A stretch of 64,000 nt of DNA from CAYMZZ01 sp047600605 (GTDB lineage: Bacteria > Bacteroidota > Bacteroidia > Chitinophagales > Chitinophagaceae), in contig JASGKK010000002.1 in NCBI GenBank assembly GCA_047600605.1, positions 1,302,001-1,366,000 on the forward strand, read 5' to 3'. Made by a program: the position numbers and the translations under genes. The notes under the pieces were generated by a model that saw only the letters and a program-made list of their open reading frames with translations, was not told the origin of the DNA and searched no databases. Below are positions 35,294-43,990 of the stretch, one piece after another. Position 1 is the first letter of the stretch; every line of letters starts with the position of its first letter.

Positions 35294-35318
35294 TACTTAT
35301 AGTCCGTAGACTTATTTC
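35294..35318 (+). promoter_or_regulatory. C-box operator of the restriction-modification controller
   Basis: TACTTATAGTC-CGTA-GACTTATTTCC matches the known C-box layout of two GACTNNNAGTC repeats. The left repeat has one mismatch and the right repeat keeps only its GACT half. It lies 37 bp before the controller gene start, the normal place for autoregulation. Confidence 0.65.
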
Positions 35319-35354
35319 CATCTATGTGTCAAATTTGTTTACTAATTATTAGAA

Positions 35355-35588
35355 ATGGGGACAAAATATTCCAATAAGGAGAAATCTTTGTTAATAGAAC
35401 TTGGGAACCGCATAAGAAATCTTCGAGTTGAGGCAGCTTTATCACAGGAAAAATTAGCTTTTGAATCTGAACTAGATCGTACATACATAGGTTCAGTTGA
35501 GCGAGGAGAGAGAAATATATCTATTATTAACCTCAATAAAATTGCTACAGCTCTAAAGACTGATTTATCAAATATCTGCAAAGTATAA
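35355..35588 (+). CDS. Restriction-modification controller (C) protein, XRE-type HTH
   Basis: The protein has 77 residues, the usual size of C proteins. One helix-turn-helix domain covers nearly all of it: IRNLRVEAALSQEKLAFESEL, then DRTYIGSVERGERNISIINLNKIATAL. The dimer should bind the C-box upstream, activating itself and the endonuclease gene at low levels and repressing at high levels. This would delay endonuclease production until the host DNA is methylated. The endonuclease gene starts 13 bp downstream. Confidence 0.85.
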   Translation: MGTKYSNKEKSLLIELGNRIRNLRVEAALSQEKLAFESELDRTYIGSVERGERNISIINLNKIATALKTDLSNICKV

Positions 35589-35601
35589 TTCTTAAGCTAT
35601 A

Positions 35602-36666
35602 ATGATAAAAAATATTTTAAAGGAAGCCCATCGAAAATCGGGGAATATAAAAAAACAAAAGTTGTCAATTTATCATAAAATTGAAATTGGTGATCACGAT
35701 TTTTGGTTAACAAGTCAAGAACTTTCAGAACTATTAAATGTTAAACTTGTTGGTAACACGTCATTAGAAGGATTGCCTTTACGCACAAGGTCAAAAATAA
35801 TAAAGAAGTTAGTATGCGAAGCATTAGGATATGAAGTACCTGCCTCATTTAAAAAAGTGCAACCAAGGTTTCCTGGCCTTTTATTCGACACATATGTTCA
35901 AAAATCCAATAACTTACAAGTATGGAACGAGGAGCTTGATCCTGAAAGGAGGTATGTTTTAATTAGGATTAATGAGTTAGATGTAATTCAAAAAATAAAG
36001 GTTGTCACAGGGGTCGATCTAGCAAAATTAGACACTACAGGCACTCTTACTCAAAAGTATCAAGCAAGACTTAATCTAAGAGGAAACGAATCGGAGTTGA
36101 TTAGTTTAAGGGATACAGATCATTTTCCCGTAAATTATGAGCTTCATGATGACGACTTTGACCTATCAAATTTTTCTCCGATTGACGAGCCATCGGCAAA
36201 TAGACTTTTACCAATCAATGAACTATTTAATCGTTTGAATACGCTTATTGGAAAAACCTTTTTGGATAGCGGCCATGATCAAGAAAGAAATCGTGGAGCG
36301 TCTCTTCATAGACTTGTTTGTTGCTCACTTGGATACAAAAAGTATCATGATGACGGTCAATTCCCTGATATAAAACATCAATTATTGGAAATAAAACTAC
36401 AGACTTCTCCCACTATCGACCTTGGACTAGTTAGCCCGGATAGTGAATCATTCTTGGATATTGAAAAAATTGATGACAAAAATATTAGGCATTGCGATAT
36501 CCGCTATGCATTATTTTATGCTGAAATTCTCAACGGAATTGTCACAATTAAGAGCGTGTATCTAACAACAGGAAGGGATTTTTTTAAAAGGTTCACGAAA
36601 TTTGGCGGCAAAGTTTTAAATAGAAAAATACAGATTCCATTGCCTAGAAATTTTTTTCAAGGGTAA
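35602..36666 (+). CDS. Putative type II restriction endonuclease, PD-(D/E)XK type
   Basis: The protein has 354 residues. The motif FPDIKHQLLEIKLQ (254-267) gives PD-X6-E-X-K with Asp256, Glu263 and Lys265. An internal duplication is visible: residues 61-100 (RTRSKIIKKLVCEALGYEV, then QPRFPGLLFDTYV) align with 230-267 (RNRGASLHRLVCCSLGYKK, then DGQFPDIKHQLLEI). The first copy lacks the catalytic residues, so it is probably inactive and may recognise DNA. The enzyme would cut unmodified DNA. It follows the controller gene and converges on the methyltransferase gene. Codons are AT-rich. The recognition site is unknown. Confidence 0.75.
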   Translation: MIKNILKEAHRKSGNIKKQKLSIYHKIEIGDHDFWLTSQELSELLNVKLVGNTSLEGLPLRTRSKIIKKLVCEALGYEVPASFKKVQPRFPGLLFDTYVQKSNNLQVWNEELDPERRYVLIRINELDVIQKIKVVTGVDLAKLDTTGTLTQKYQARLNLRGNESELISLRDTDHFPVNYELHDDDFDLSNFSPIDEPSANRLLPINELFNRLNTLIGKTFLDSGHDQERNRGASLHRLVCCSLGYKKYHDDGQFPDIKHQLLEIKLQTSPTIDLGLVSPDSESFLDIEKIDDKNIRHCDIRYALFYAEILNGIVTIKSVYLTTGRDFFKRFTKFGGKVLNRKIQIPLPRNFFQG

Positions 36667-36693
36667 TATGTAATAATTTGTTCTGTAGAACTA

Positions 36694-38409
36694 TTAAAAT
36701 AACGAGAACACTGGTTCTACATTAAAAGCCTCAGCTACACTTAGTTCAAGTTCGCGTTCAAGTTTTTCAATCTTACTTGGACTTCTATCTTGAGATTCAT
36801 TCAAGTGATTAACGATAGTTATTATCCGTTTTGCTTGTTCCGATTTGAAGTCGGGAAGAGGATACTTCTCTACATATTGTGAAAAATATCTTCTTCTTCC
36901 AGAATAGAGCTTATTGTTAAATACAAGATCGTGGTATTTAGTCATTAATTTTGTATTAGCAATTCCTTGGATAAGGAGGAGTTTTTCAATGTCTTCTTTT
37001 TTTGATGCCACAATCCAATAACAATTTCCATTAACAATGCTACCTTTCTCATCAAAATAAAAACGAGGATACAAACTTATATCTGGAAATACAAGCTTAG
37101 GGTAATGCCAAAAATCAGGATGATGAGGAACCCATAACTCAAACCACTGTCTTCCTGCATCAATCAAATATTTTCTCGATTTTAATTTTTGTTCATGTGT
37201 TAGGAAATATTTTTTTGTTTTTGGATATTTATCAATATCGATAACCGTCTTTTCTCCATTAATAGAAATATGAGGGTAGAGAACTTTTAAATTGAAGTTT
37301 TTTTTTGCACTCCAACGTTCAATATTTTCCTGTGAGATTAAATCTTTTAAAAGTTCCGACTCAGGCATATTTTCGTTGAGTTCACCCCATCTATCCCCGA
37401 TAAATATTTTGTCAGCAGTTGATTTAATTCCGACTTTAACCTTGAAGAAATCTTGTACTCGATTCTTTGCAAAAGAATTGATTTGAGTAACCCAACTTGA
37501 TTCTTTATTAGACAAAAATTCCCAACAATCACCAGTTCCCACTCTGTATCTCAGAATTCCTGTTGATTTTTTGAAACGTTTACCCTTCACAGAGAAATAG
37601 CCAGACTCCTTGCTATTTAGTATTTCGTAAACAGATGATGCGGGAATTAAGTTGCCATCATATCCATTGAATTCTTCATATATTTTCACGAATTTTGTCG
37701 GAGAGCTCTTATCTACCTTTCGTTTTTTTCCAATAAATATGGCGGGTAGCACTGCCGCATTAAATAGTTTTGTATCTCCTAAGTCAATTAACTCTAGAAT
37801 ATCATAGTTCTCCGTTAAATATTTACGGATGCTTTCGCCTCCTTTCGTTGATAGATATCTATTTGATGTGATGACTCCTAATATCCCACCTTCTTTTAGA
37901 CTTTCAGTCATTGCAATTAAAAAAGGATAGTACAAGTCAACACGCCCCTTTAAGTTGAATTTTTTTGCAAATTCTTGTGCTTGCGCAGTACCTAATATTT
38001 GTGTTCTTACATACGGAGGATTAGCAATAACGAGGTCGAATGAGTTATTTATAGATTTTTCTTCATTTGGGTTAAAGTCTAACTGAATTTGTTCTTTTTT
38101 TGTTTTGATTGTACTAAGAAAATCTGCTTTTACTAAGTTGATATTATTTGGACCAAATGCGGCTAGCCTTTCAGCCGCTTTGTTCAAATATTGGTCATTG
38201 GAGTCATAGCCAGTAATTTCATATGGAATTTCTAATTGGGATAAATTTTCACAGATAGAAATCAACAATTCCCCTTCTCCACAAGCAGGATCAAGAACTC
38301 TTTTTCTCCCATCGCCAAGATAAAAAGCGATCTTATTTGCTAAATAGTCTGCAAGCATAGCCGGGGTGAAAGTTGCACCAGTACTCTTTATTATTTCTTT
38401 TGTGCTCAT
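36694..38409 (-). CDS. Gamma-class N6-adenine DNA methyltransferase with target recognition domain
   Basis: The protein has 571 residues. AdoMet motif I is VLDPACGEGELL (38-49) and the catalytic NPPY is at 130-133, as in Eco57I/TaqI-like enzymes. Motif X is FTPAMLADYLANKIA. The C-terminal ~250 residues resemble TaqI-type specificity domains (YPHISINGEKTVIDIDKYP, then NGNCYWIVASK). It protects host DNA from the partner endonuclease by adding a methyl group to adenine N6. It is convergent with the endonuclease gene (27 bp between stops), the common order in C-protein-regulated systems. AT-rich, unlike the neighbours. Confidence 0.88.
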   Translation of the reverse strand: MSTKEIIKSTGATFTPAMLADYLANKIAFYLGDGRKRVLDPACGEGELLISICENLSQLEIPYEITGYDSNDQYLNKAAERLAAFGPNNINLVKADFLSTIKTKKEQIQLDFNPNEEKSINNSFDLVIANPPYVRTQILGTAQAQEFAKKFNLKGRVDLYYPFLIAMTESLKEGGILGVITSNRYLSTKGGESIRKYLTENYDILELIDLGDTKLFNAAVLPAIFIGKKRKVDKSSPTKFVKIYEEFNGYDGNLIPASSVYEILNSKESGYFSVKGKRFKKSTGILRYRVGTGDCWEFLSNKESSWVTQINSFAKNRVQDFFKVKVGIKSTADKIFIGDRWGELNENMPESELLKDLISQENIERWSAKKNFNLKVLYPHISINGEKTVIDIDKYPKTKKYFLTHEQKLKSRKYLIDAGRQWFELWVPHHPDFWHYPKLVFPDISLYPRFYFDEKGSIVNGNCYWIVASKKEDIEKLLLIQGIANTKLMTKYHDLVFNNKLYSGRRRYFSQYVEKYPLPDFKSEQAKRIITIVNHLNESQDRSPSKIEKLERELELSVAEAFNVEPVFSLF

Positions 38410-38708
38410 TATTTGTCCTCGTCGATAAAGATACTTAAAATCATCAAATGTTTAACAGTACACCTTATTACAGTCTTGTATTTTTTCGCAAATTGTAACG
38501 CTTGAAGAGGGAAGTTTATATCAGAATTGCCTTTAGATGAATTGAAAGAAAGCCCAAAAAGTAGGTATAAAAAAGATAATAAGTAAACGTCCTATCTTAA
38601 CACTGAAATTTAGTGTATCTAAAATTGCAATCATTTTTAAAACATTGCTAGATGGAAAAGAAAAAGCCTCATAGTGTTCAACTATAAGGCCTAGTCTGTT
38701 TAGGTAAG
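38410..38708. other. AT-rich flank between the R-M island and tRNA-Leu
   Basis: The right part holds the tRNA terminator. The left part should contain the methyltransferase promoter. A minus-strand frame for a 33-residue hydrophobic peptide (38533-38634, MIAILDTLNFSVKIGRLLII at its start) is present but unsupported. Confidence 0.5.
38651..38690 (-). terminator. Intrinsic terminator of tRNA-Leu
   Basis: On the minus strand GCCTTATAGT pairs with ACTATGAGGC (one G-U pair; plus coordinates 38666-38675 with 38681-38690) around a 5-nt loop. The stem is followed by TTTTTCTTTT. It starts 19 bp after the tRNA 3' end. Confidence 0.8.
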
Positions 38709-38790
38709 TGCCCAGGACTGGATTCGAACCAGCACACCTCGCGGCGCTGCCACCTGAAGACAGTGCGTCTACCAATTTCGCCACCTGGGC
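38709..38790 (-). tRNA. tRNA-Leu (anticodon CAG)
   Basis: The minus strand folds as a class II tRNA. The acceptor GCCCAGG pairs with CCTGGGC. The D-arm contains GAAATTGGTAGAC, and the anticodon stem CTGTC/GGCAG encloses the loop TTCAGGT, which gives anticodon CAG at 38756-38754. There is a long variable arm and the T-loop GGTTCGAATCC. The discriminator base is A and CCA is not encoded. The AT-rich restriction-modification island abuts its 3' side. Confidence 0.95.
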
Positions 38791-38819
38791 GCCCGTTTGG
38801 GGTTGCAAATATAGGGGAA

Positions 38820-39725
38820 TTATCCGTTCTCCGCCAAATTTTTACGCGATTTCCAGCCAATCATTATTACACCGATTACGACCAGTACCGTACCGGCTAT
38901 CTGGGCGCCAAAAATAGGCTCATCCAGTATCCAGTGTGCCTGCAATATGGTAGAGACCGGGCCAATAGCGGAGATAATGGCCACATTGTTGGTGCCGATA
39001 AGCTTCATACCGGCAGATAGCATAAAGGTGGGGATCACTGTGGCGATCAGCGCCAGCAGCAGGCCATAATACCAGGATTCGCCGGCCTGGCTCAACTGGG
39101 CATGATTGCCTGCCAGTATAAAATGCATGAATATGCCGCCTGTGGCCGCCAGCATGGCATAAGCTGTGAATTTAGTGGGCCCTACCTGCCTGACCATGCG
39201 GCCACTGCCTGCTATATATATACTGTAGGTGATCGCACACAAAAAGATCAGGAAACTGCCCCAGTAGATATCGCTACTGCTGCCATCGATCTTTACTTCG
39301 CCGAAATAAGCGATACCGATACCTACATAAGTGAGGGCGAGCGCAAACTGCTGCAGCCGGCTGATGCTTTCCTTAAAGAACCATACATTGATGAGTACGG
39401 CAAAAGTGGGGTAGAGGAAGAGGATCAGGCGTTCCAGCCCGGCAGAAACATAGCGCAGCCCTACAAAATCAAACAGGCTGCTGAGGTAGTAGCCAAATAA
39501 TCCCAGGGAAATGATATAGATCCACTGTCTCTTTGTAAAACGTGGCCGTTCGCTGCGGCTGCTGCCGATCCAGGCGGCGGCTACATAAAACGGAAGCGAA
39601 AAAGCCATGCGCATGGTGAGCAGGGTAAGGGCATCGATCGTCGTATGCGCAAAGGCCAGCTTTACAATAATAGCCTTGGTAGAAAACAGGATCGCCCCGA
39701 TAAGGGTGATCAGGAATCCTGCCAT
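38820..39725 (-). CDS. DMT-superfamily transporter (EamA family)
   Basis: The protein has 301 residues and ten hydrophobic segments arranged as two EamA repeats of five helices each. Typical pieces are LIGAILFSTKAIIVKLAFA at the start, RYVSAGLERLILFLYPTFAVLINVWFFKESIS closing repeat 1, and TNNVAIISAIGPVSTILQAHWILDEPI closing repeat 2. It is an inner membrane permease, probably an exporter of a small metabolite; the substrate is not predictable. It lies downstream of dapD across a strong terminator and so has its own promoter. Confidence 0.88.
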   Translation of the reverse strand: MAGFLITLIGAILFSTKAIIVKLAFAHTTIDALTLLTMRMAFSLPFYVAAAWIGSSRSERPRFTKRQWIYIISLGLFGYYLSSLFDFVGLRYVSAGLERLILFLYPTFAVLINVWFFKESISRLQQFALALTYVGIGIAYFGEVKIDGSSSDIYWGSFLIFLCAITYSIYIAGSGRMVRQVGPTKFTAYAMLAATGGIFMHFILAGNHAQLSQAGESWYYGLLLALIATVIPTFMLSAGMKLIGTNNVAIISAIGPVSTILQAHWILDEPIFGAQIAGTVLVVIGVIMIGWKSRKNLAENG

Positions 39726-39765
39726 ATACTGATTAGGTTTGATAACCGGGGTTTGAAACAGATGA

Positions 39766-39798
39766 TAAAAAAAGAAGCCGTGCTCCAGGGCACGGCTT
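39766..39798 (-). terminator. Intrinsic terminator of dapD
   Basis: AAGCCGTGC (39775-39783) pairs with GCACGGCTT (39790-39798) around a 6-nt loop. On the minus strand it is followed by CTTTTTTTAT. It lies 10 bp past the dapD stop codon. Confidence 0.85.
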
Positions 39799-39807
39799 TA
39801 ATAAGTA

Positions 39808-40614
39808 TTATACTGATACGTTGAAGTCGCGCAGGGCATCGTTGAGACTGGTCTTCAGGTCCGTACTCGGTTTTCGCTGACCAATGATCAGTGCACAGCT
39901 TACCTGGTATTCACCGGCGGGGAACTTTTTGGGATAACTGCCGGGTATCACCACGCTGCGGGCAGGCACATAGCCTTTATATTCTATGGGCTCTGATCCG
40001 CTCACGTCAATGATACGGGTGCTTTGTGTGAGTACCACATTGGCGCCCAGCACAGCTTCTTTTTCCACCCGCACACCTTCTACCACAATACAGCGGCTGC
40101 CGATAAAACAACCATCTTCGATGATCACGGGAGAAGCCTGCAGCGGCTCCAGTACACCACCAATACCCACGCCACCACTCAGGTGTACGCCTTTGCCGAT
40201 CTGGGCACAGCTTCCTACGGTAGCCCAGGTATCGACCATGGTGCCTTCATCTACATAAGAACCGATATTGACATAAGATGGCATGAGCACTACATTGCGC
40301 GCAATGAATGCACCATAGCGGGCCACGGCATGCGGCACAGCACGTACCCCCAGGGTCTTGTAATCTTTCTTAAGCAGCATTTTATCATAAAACTCAAAAG
40401 GCTCCACATTCCAGGTCTGCATCTGTTGAATACCAAAGTACATGAGGATGGCCTGTTTTACCCATTCATTCACCACCCAGCCATTTTCGGTCGGTTCAGC
40501 CACCCGCAGACGGCCTTTATCCAGCTCTTCGATCACTACCCGCACCGCATCGGCATATTCATTTTCCTTTAATAACTCTCTGTCGGCCCAGGCAGCCAGT
40601 ATATGCTCTTTCAT
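39808..40614 (-). CDS. dapD: 2,3,4,5-tetrahydropyridine-2,6-dicarboxylate N-succinyltransferase
   Basis: The protein has 268 residues, the normal length. It transfers succinyl from succinyl-CoA to tetrahydrodipicolinate in the succinylase branch of lysine and meso-diaminopimelate synthesis. The N-terminal helical domain (WVVNEWVKQAILMYF) precedes a left-handed beta-helix of hexapeptide repeats (YVNIGSYVDEGTMVDTWATV, IGKGVHLSGGVGIGGVLEPL, IIEDGCFIGSRCIVVEGV). The active-site region and trimer contacts follow the family. The cytoplasmic enzyme stands alone, without other lysine genes, and is followed by its own terminator. Confidence 0.95.
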   Translation of the reverse strand: MKEHILAAWADRELLKENEYADAVRVVIEELDKGRLRVAEPTENGWVVNEWVKQAILMYFGIQQMQTWNVEPFEFYDKMLLKKDYKTLGVRAVPHAVARYGAFIARNVVLMPSYVNIGSYVDEGTMVDTWATVGSCAQIGKGVHLSGGVGIGGVLEPLQASPVIIEDGCFIGSRCIVVEGVRVEKEAVLGANVVLTQSTRIIDVSGSEPIEYKGYVPARSVVIPGSYPKKFPAGEYQVSCALIIGQRKPSTDLKTSLNDALRDFNVSV

Positions 40615-40728
40615 ACGCTTGTATATTTTGCTGCGAATTTACTTGTAAATGCGATATAGTTGGGCCTGCTTTCTGCGGCATTTTACAAACGAAATACGGA
40701 CTGATCAGGCAGATTGACTGCAGGCGCC

Positions 40729-40737
40729 TATTTTTGC
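40729..40737 (+). promoter_or_regulatory. Bacteroidota -7 box upstream of the GT4 gene
   Basis: TATTTTTGC exactly fits TAnnTTTGY and lies 21 bp before the glycosyltransferase ATG. No good -33 element is found at the usual distance. Confidence 0.45.
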
Positions 40738-40758
40738 AGGAATTCATGCGAACAACAT

Positions 40759-41904
40759 ATGATCATTGGTTTTGATGCCAAACGGGCCTTTCATAATACA
40801 ACAGGACTGGGTTACTACAGCCGTACGCTCATTGAACTGCTGGCTACCCATTATCCCCAGCATCAGTATGTGTTGTTTAATCCAAAGGCATCGGGTCGCT
40901 TTCCCTTCCTGCATCCTTCCGTAAAAGAAGTAAGACCCACGCGCTTTCCGGACACACTTCTTACTTCACTCTGGCGCAGCAGCCGCGTCATACACGAGTT
41001 TGGCCGGTATGGGATAGACCTGTACCATGGGTTAAGTCATGAAATTCCTGTAGGGATCGATAAAACGGGTGTGCCGGCGATTGTTACCATTCACGATCTG
41101 ATCCATGAGCGTTATCCGGATCAGTATAAGGCCTTTGACCGTAAAATATATACCCGCAAGTATAAATATGCCTGCCGCCATTCGGCCCGTGTCATAGCTA
41201 CCAGCGAACAGACCAAACGTGATCTGGCAGATATGTATGGTGTGGATGCGCAAAAAATAGATGTGTGTTATCAGAGCTGCTCACCGGAGTATGCGGTGCA
41301 GTATAGCCGTGAAATGAAACAGGAGATTGCTCAGCGTTATGGATTGCCACCGCGTTTTTTCCTCTCTGTCGGTACCATCATCACACGCAAAAACCTGCTG
41401 AATGTCTGTAAAGCACTCTACCTGCTGCGGAATGAACTGGATATACCGCTGGTAGTGGTGGGAAAAGGGCATGGTGTCTATTACCAGCAGGTAAAGGATT
41501 TCATCCTGCAAAACGGCTTGAACAATCGGGTGATCTTTTTATCAGAGCAACCGGCGCAGCCGGCAGGTTACCTGAGCACCCCCGACCTGGTGGGCATTTA
41601 TCAGTTGGCAGAGGCTATGATCTATCCCTCTTTTTTTGAAGGCTTTGGCATGCCGGTGATGGAAGCGCTGTGGAGTGGCCTGCCAGTGATCACCTCCAAC
41701 GTATCGTGTATGCCCGAAGTGGGAGGACATGCGGCGTTGTATGCAGACCCCAACAGCTCCGAAGAAATCGCTGCCTGTATGAAACGGGTCTGTACTGAAC
41801 CGGGACTGCGTGAAGAGATGCAGCAAAAAGGCTGGCTGCATACGCAGGCATTTACACCAGAAAAATATGTAGCATCTGTTATGCAGGTGTATGAAAAAAT
41901 ATGA
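40759..41904 (+). CDS. GT4-family glycosyltransferase
   Basis: The protein has 381 residues from the ATG at 40759. The frame opens at 40714, but the Rossmann start MIIGFDAKRAFHNTTGLGYYS fits the family. The C-terminal nucleotide-sugar domain carries FFLSVGTIITRKNLLNVC, then YPSFFEGFGMPVMEALWSGLPVITS with the EX7E motif of retaining GT-B enzymes. It transfers a sugar from a nucleotide donor to a glycan or lipid; donor and acceptor are unknown. The stop codon overlaps the next gene start (ATGA), so the two are translationally coupled. Confidence 0.88.
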   Translation: MIIGFDAKRAFHNTTGLGYYSRTLIELLATHYPQHQYVLFNPKASGRFPFLHPSVKEVRPTRFPDTLLTSLWRSSRVIHEFGRYGIDLYHGLSHEIPVGIDKTGVPAIVTIHDLIHERYPDQYKAFDRKIYTRKYKYACRHSARVIATSEQTKRDLADMYGVDAQKIDVCYQSCSPEYAVQYSREMKQEIAQRYGLPPRFFLSVGTIITRKNLLNVCKALYLLRNELDIPLVVVGKGHGVYYQQVKDFILQNGLNNRVIFLSEQPAQPAGYLSTPDLVGIYQLAEAMIYPSFFEGFGMPVMEALWSGLPVITSNVSCMPEVGGHAALYADPNSSEEIAACMKRVCTEPGLREEMQQKGWLHTQAFTPEKYVASVMQVYEKI

Positions 41905-42470
41905 ATGCGTTCGATAGCGATATAGAACCCTGTCTGAAAACCCTGCAAGAGGGAGGTATTATCCTGTATCCTACCGATACTATCTGGGGGCTGGGCTGCG
42001 ATGCGACCAATGCGGCAGCCGTGCAGAAAATTTTTTCGTTAAAACAACGCGAAGAATCCAAAAGCCTGATTGTGCTGGTAGCAGATGAACGCGATGTTTT
42101 GCAATATGTGGCTGCCCCTGATATGGCGGTCTTTGATTACCTGCAGGCACAACAGCGTCCTACCACAGTGATCTATCCCGGTGCCATCGGGCTGGCCGAT
42201 AACCTCGTGGCAGCCGATGGGTCAGTTGGTATCCGTATTTGCCAGGATCCTTTTTGCCGTCATCTCATCCGCCGGCTCAGGCGCCCGCTGGTATCTACTT
42301 CGGCCAATATCTCCGGCTCTCCGTCGCCCACTCATTTCGCCTCTGTAGAGGAAGCGATCAAGAAGGGGGTGGATTATGTAGTCAGCTACCGGCAGGATGA
42401 TACCAGCCCGACGCAGGCTTCTTCTATTATTGCCTGGGACAACGGGCAGGTACGTGTCATCAGACCCTGA
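41901..42470 (+). CDS. Sua5/YciO/YrdC-family protein, threonylcarbamoyl-AMP synthase
   Basis: The protein has 189 residues, the short YrdC/TsaC form without the Sua5 C-terminal domain. Typical segments are GGIILYPTDTIWGLGCDATN at the N-terminus, IFSLKQREESKSLIVL, and the final PLVSTSANISGSPSPTHF. The enzyme makes threonylcarbamoyl-AMP from threonine, bicarbonate and ATP for the t6A37 modification of tRNAs. Its start overlaps the glycosyltransferase stop by 4 bp, and a tRNA CCA-adding enzyme follows, so two tRNA-maturation genes are adjacent. Confidence 0.9.
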   Translation: MNAFDSDIEPCLKTLQEGGIILYPTDTIWGLGCDATNAAAVQKIFSLKQREESKSLIVLVADERDVLQYVAAPDMAVFDYLQAQQRPTTVIYPGAIGLADNLVAADGSVGIRICQDPFCRHLIRRLRRPLVSTSANISGSPSPTHFASVEEAIKKGVDYVVSYRQDDTSPTQASSIIAWDNGQVRVIRP

Positions 42471-42497
42471 TGCTGTAGCTCCAAAAAACTTATCCGT

Positions 42498-42506
42498 TAT
42501 CTTTAC
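42498..42506 (+). promoter_or_regulatory. Near-consensus -7 box before cca
   Basis: TATCTTTAC differs from TAnnTTTGY at one position and lies 7 bp before the chosen ATG at 42514. It supports that start and a separate promoter for cca. Confidence 0.35.
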
Positions 42507-42513
42507 GCCGCTT

Positions 42514-43953
42514 ATGGAAATACAATGTTCACCGCTGGAAAAGGAAATGTTGACAAGGGTAGCCCGTGCTGCAGCTTCACTGCAGACACCCGCTTACCTC
42601 ATCGGCGGTTTTGTGCGTGATAAATTGCTGGGACGTATTACCAAAGATGCGGATGTGGTGTGCCTGGGCGATGGTATCGCACTGGCACAGGCCACGGCAC
42701 AATTATTTGATCCTGTCCCCTCGGTCAATTATTTTAAAAATTTCGGAACAGCTCATATCAGGATCAGGTTGTCGGGCAATGATGAGGAACTGGATATTGA
42801 TCTTGAATTCGTAGGAGCCCGCAAGGAAAGTTATCGTCAGCATACACGTAAACCAGAAGTAGAACCAGGCACTTTCCGGGACGACCAGGAACGCCGCGAC
42901 TTTACCATCAATGCGCTGGCTATAAGCCTCAATGAAACAGATTATGGCCGGTTGATCGATCCGTTCAATGGTATACAGGATATGAACGATAAGATCATCC
43001 GTACGCCACTTGATCCGGCTCAGACATTCAGCGATGATCCGCTGCGTATGATGCGGGCTATACGATTTGCCACACAGTTGGGTTTTACAATTGAGCCTGC
43101 GGTATTTGCAGCCATCCGTGCCAATGCACAGCGTATCCGCATCATTTCGCGTGAGCGGATCACGGACGAACTCAACAAGATCATCCTGGCACCCAAACCA
43201 TCTATCGGTTTTGATCTGCTGTATAAATCAGGCCTGCTCAAACTCATATTTCCGCAGATGGTCGAGCTGGCTGGCGCAGAGTATATTGACGGTCATGGAC
43301 ACAAGGATAATTTCTATCATACCCTGCAGGTACTGGATAATATAGCGGTGAATACACCGGATCTGTGGCTGCGCTGGGCCGCGATCCTTCATGATATTGC
43401 CAAGCCGGCTACCAAGCGTTTTGAAGAAGGACATGGCTGGACCTTTCATGGTCATGAAGTGGTGGGTGGACGTATGGTGCCCAAAATATTTACCCAGCAT
43501 AAGCTACCCCTCCACGAAGAAATGCGATTTGTAAAGAAACTGGTTGAGCTGCATCTGCGCCCGATCAGTCTTACAAAAGAAAATATTACCGATTCGGCCA
43601 TCAGGCGATTACTCTTTGATGCCGGCGATGATTTTGAAGCGCTCATGCTTTTGTGTGAGGCCGACATCACTTCAAAGAATAAAGTGAAGGTGAAACGGTA
43701 TCTCGAAAACTTTCAGCTGGTAAGGCAACGATGCCGGGAAGTGGAAGAAAAAGATCATATCCGCAGCTGGCAGCCTCCTGTCAAAGGAGAAACTATTATG
43801 GAAATGTTTGGGCTGGCTCCTTCCAAACCCGTAGGCATATTGAAAGATGCACTGAAGGATGCCATACTGGATGGCGAAATAGCCAATACTGTAGAAGCAG
43901 CAGAAGCTTTTCTGATTAAAAAAGCAGCGGAAATAGGGGTGCAAAAAGTTTAA
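42514..43953 (+). CDS. cca: CCA-adding tRNA nucleotidyltransferase with HD domain
   Basis: The protein has 479 residues from the ATG at 42514. The frame is open from 42397, but the upstream part overlaps the Sua5-like gene in another frame. The nucleotidyltransferase head has AYLIGGFVRDKLLGRITKDADVVC with the DxD metal ligands and RRDFTINALA; the body has DDPLRMMRAIRFATQLGF. An HD domain follows (LRWAAILHDIAKPATK, HGHEVVGG). The enzyme adds or repairs the 3' CCA of tRNAs, which matters here because the tRNA-Leu gene in this window does not encode CCA. Confidence 0.93.
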   Translation: MEIQCSPLEKEMLTRVARAAASLQTPAYLIGGFVRDKLLGRITKDADVVCLGDGIALAQATAQLFDPVPSVNYFKNFGTAHIRIRLSGNDEELDIDLEFVGARKESYRQHTRKPEVEPGTFRDDQERRDFTINALAISLNETDYGRLIDPFNGIQDMNDKIIRTPLDPAQTFSDDPLRMMRAIRFATQLGFTIEPAVFAAIRANAQRIRIISRERITDELNKIILAPKPSIGFDLLYKSGLLKLIFPQMVELAGAEYIDGHGHKDNFYHTLQVLDNIAVNTPDLWLRWAAILHDIAKPATKRFEEGHGWTFHGHEVVGGRMVPKIFTQHKLPLHEEMRFVKKLVELHLRPISLTKENITDSAIRRLLFDAGDDFEALMLLCEADITSKNKVKVKRYLENFQLVRQRCREVEEKDHIRSWQPPVKGETIMEMFGLAPSKPVGILKDALKDAILDGEIANTVEAAEAFLIKKAAEIGVQKV

Positions 43954-43990
43954 TAAGTTCAAATGGGTCAAGTAGTTCAGCAGCTATAAA

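Noticed and set aside
38533..38808. 91-codon minus-strand frame covering tRNA-Leu
   Set aside because: Its first two thirds are the tRNA gene and terminator read as protein. Only the last 33 codons are discussed separately.
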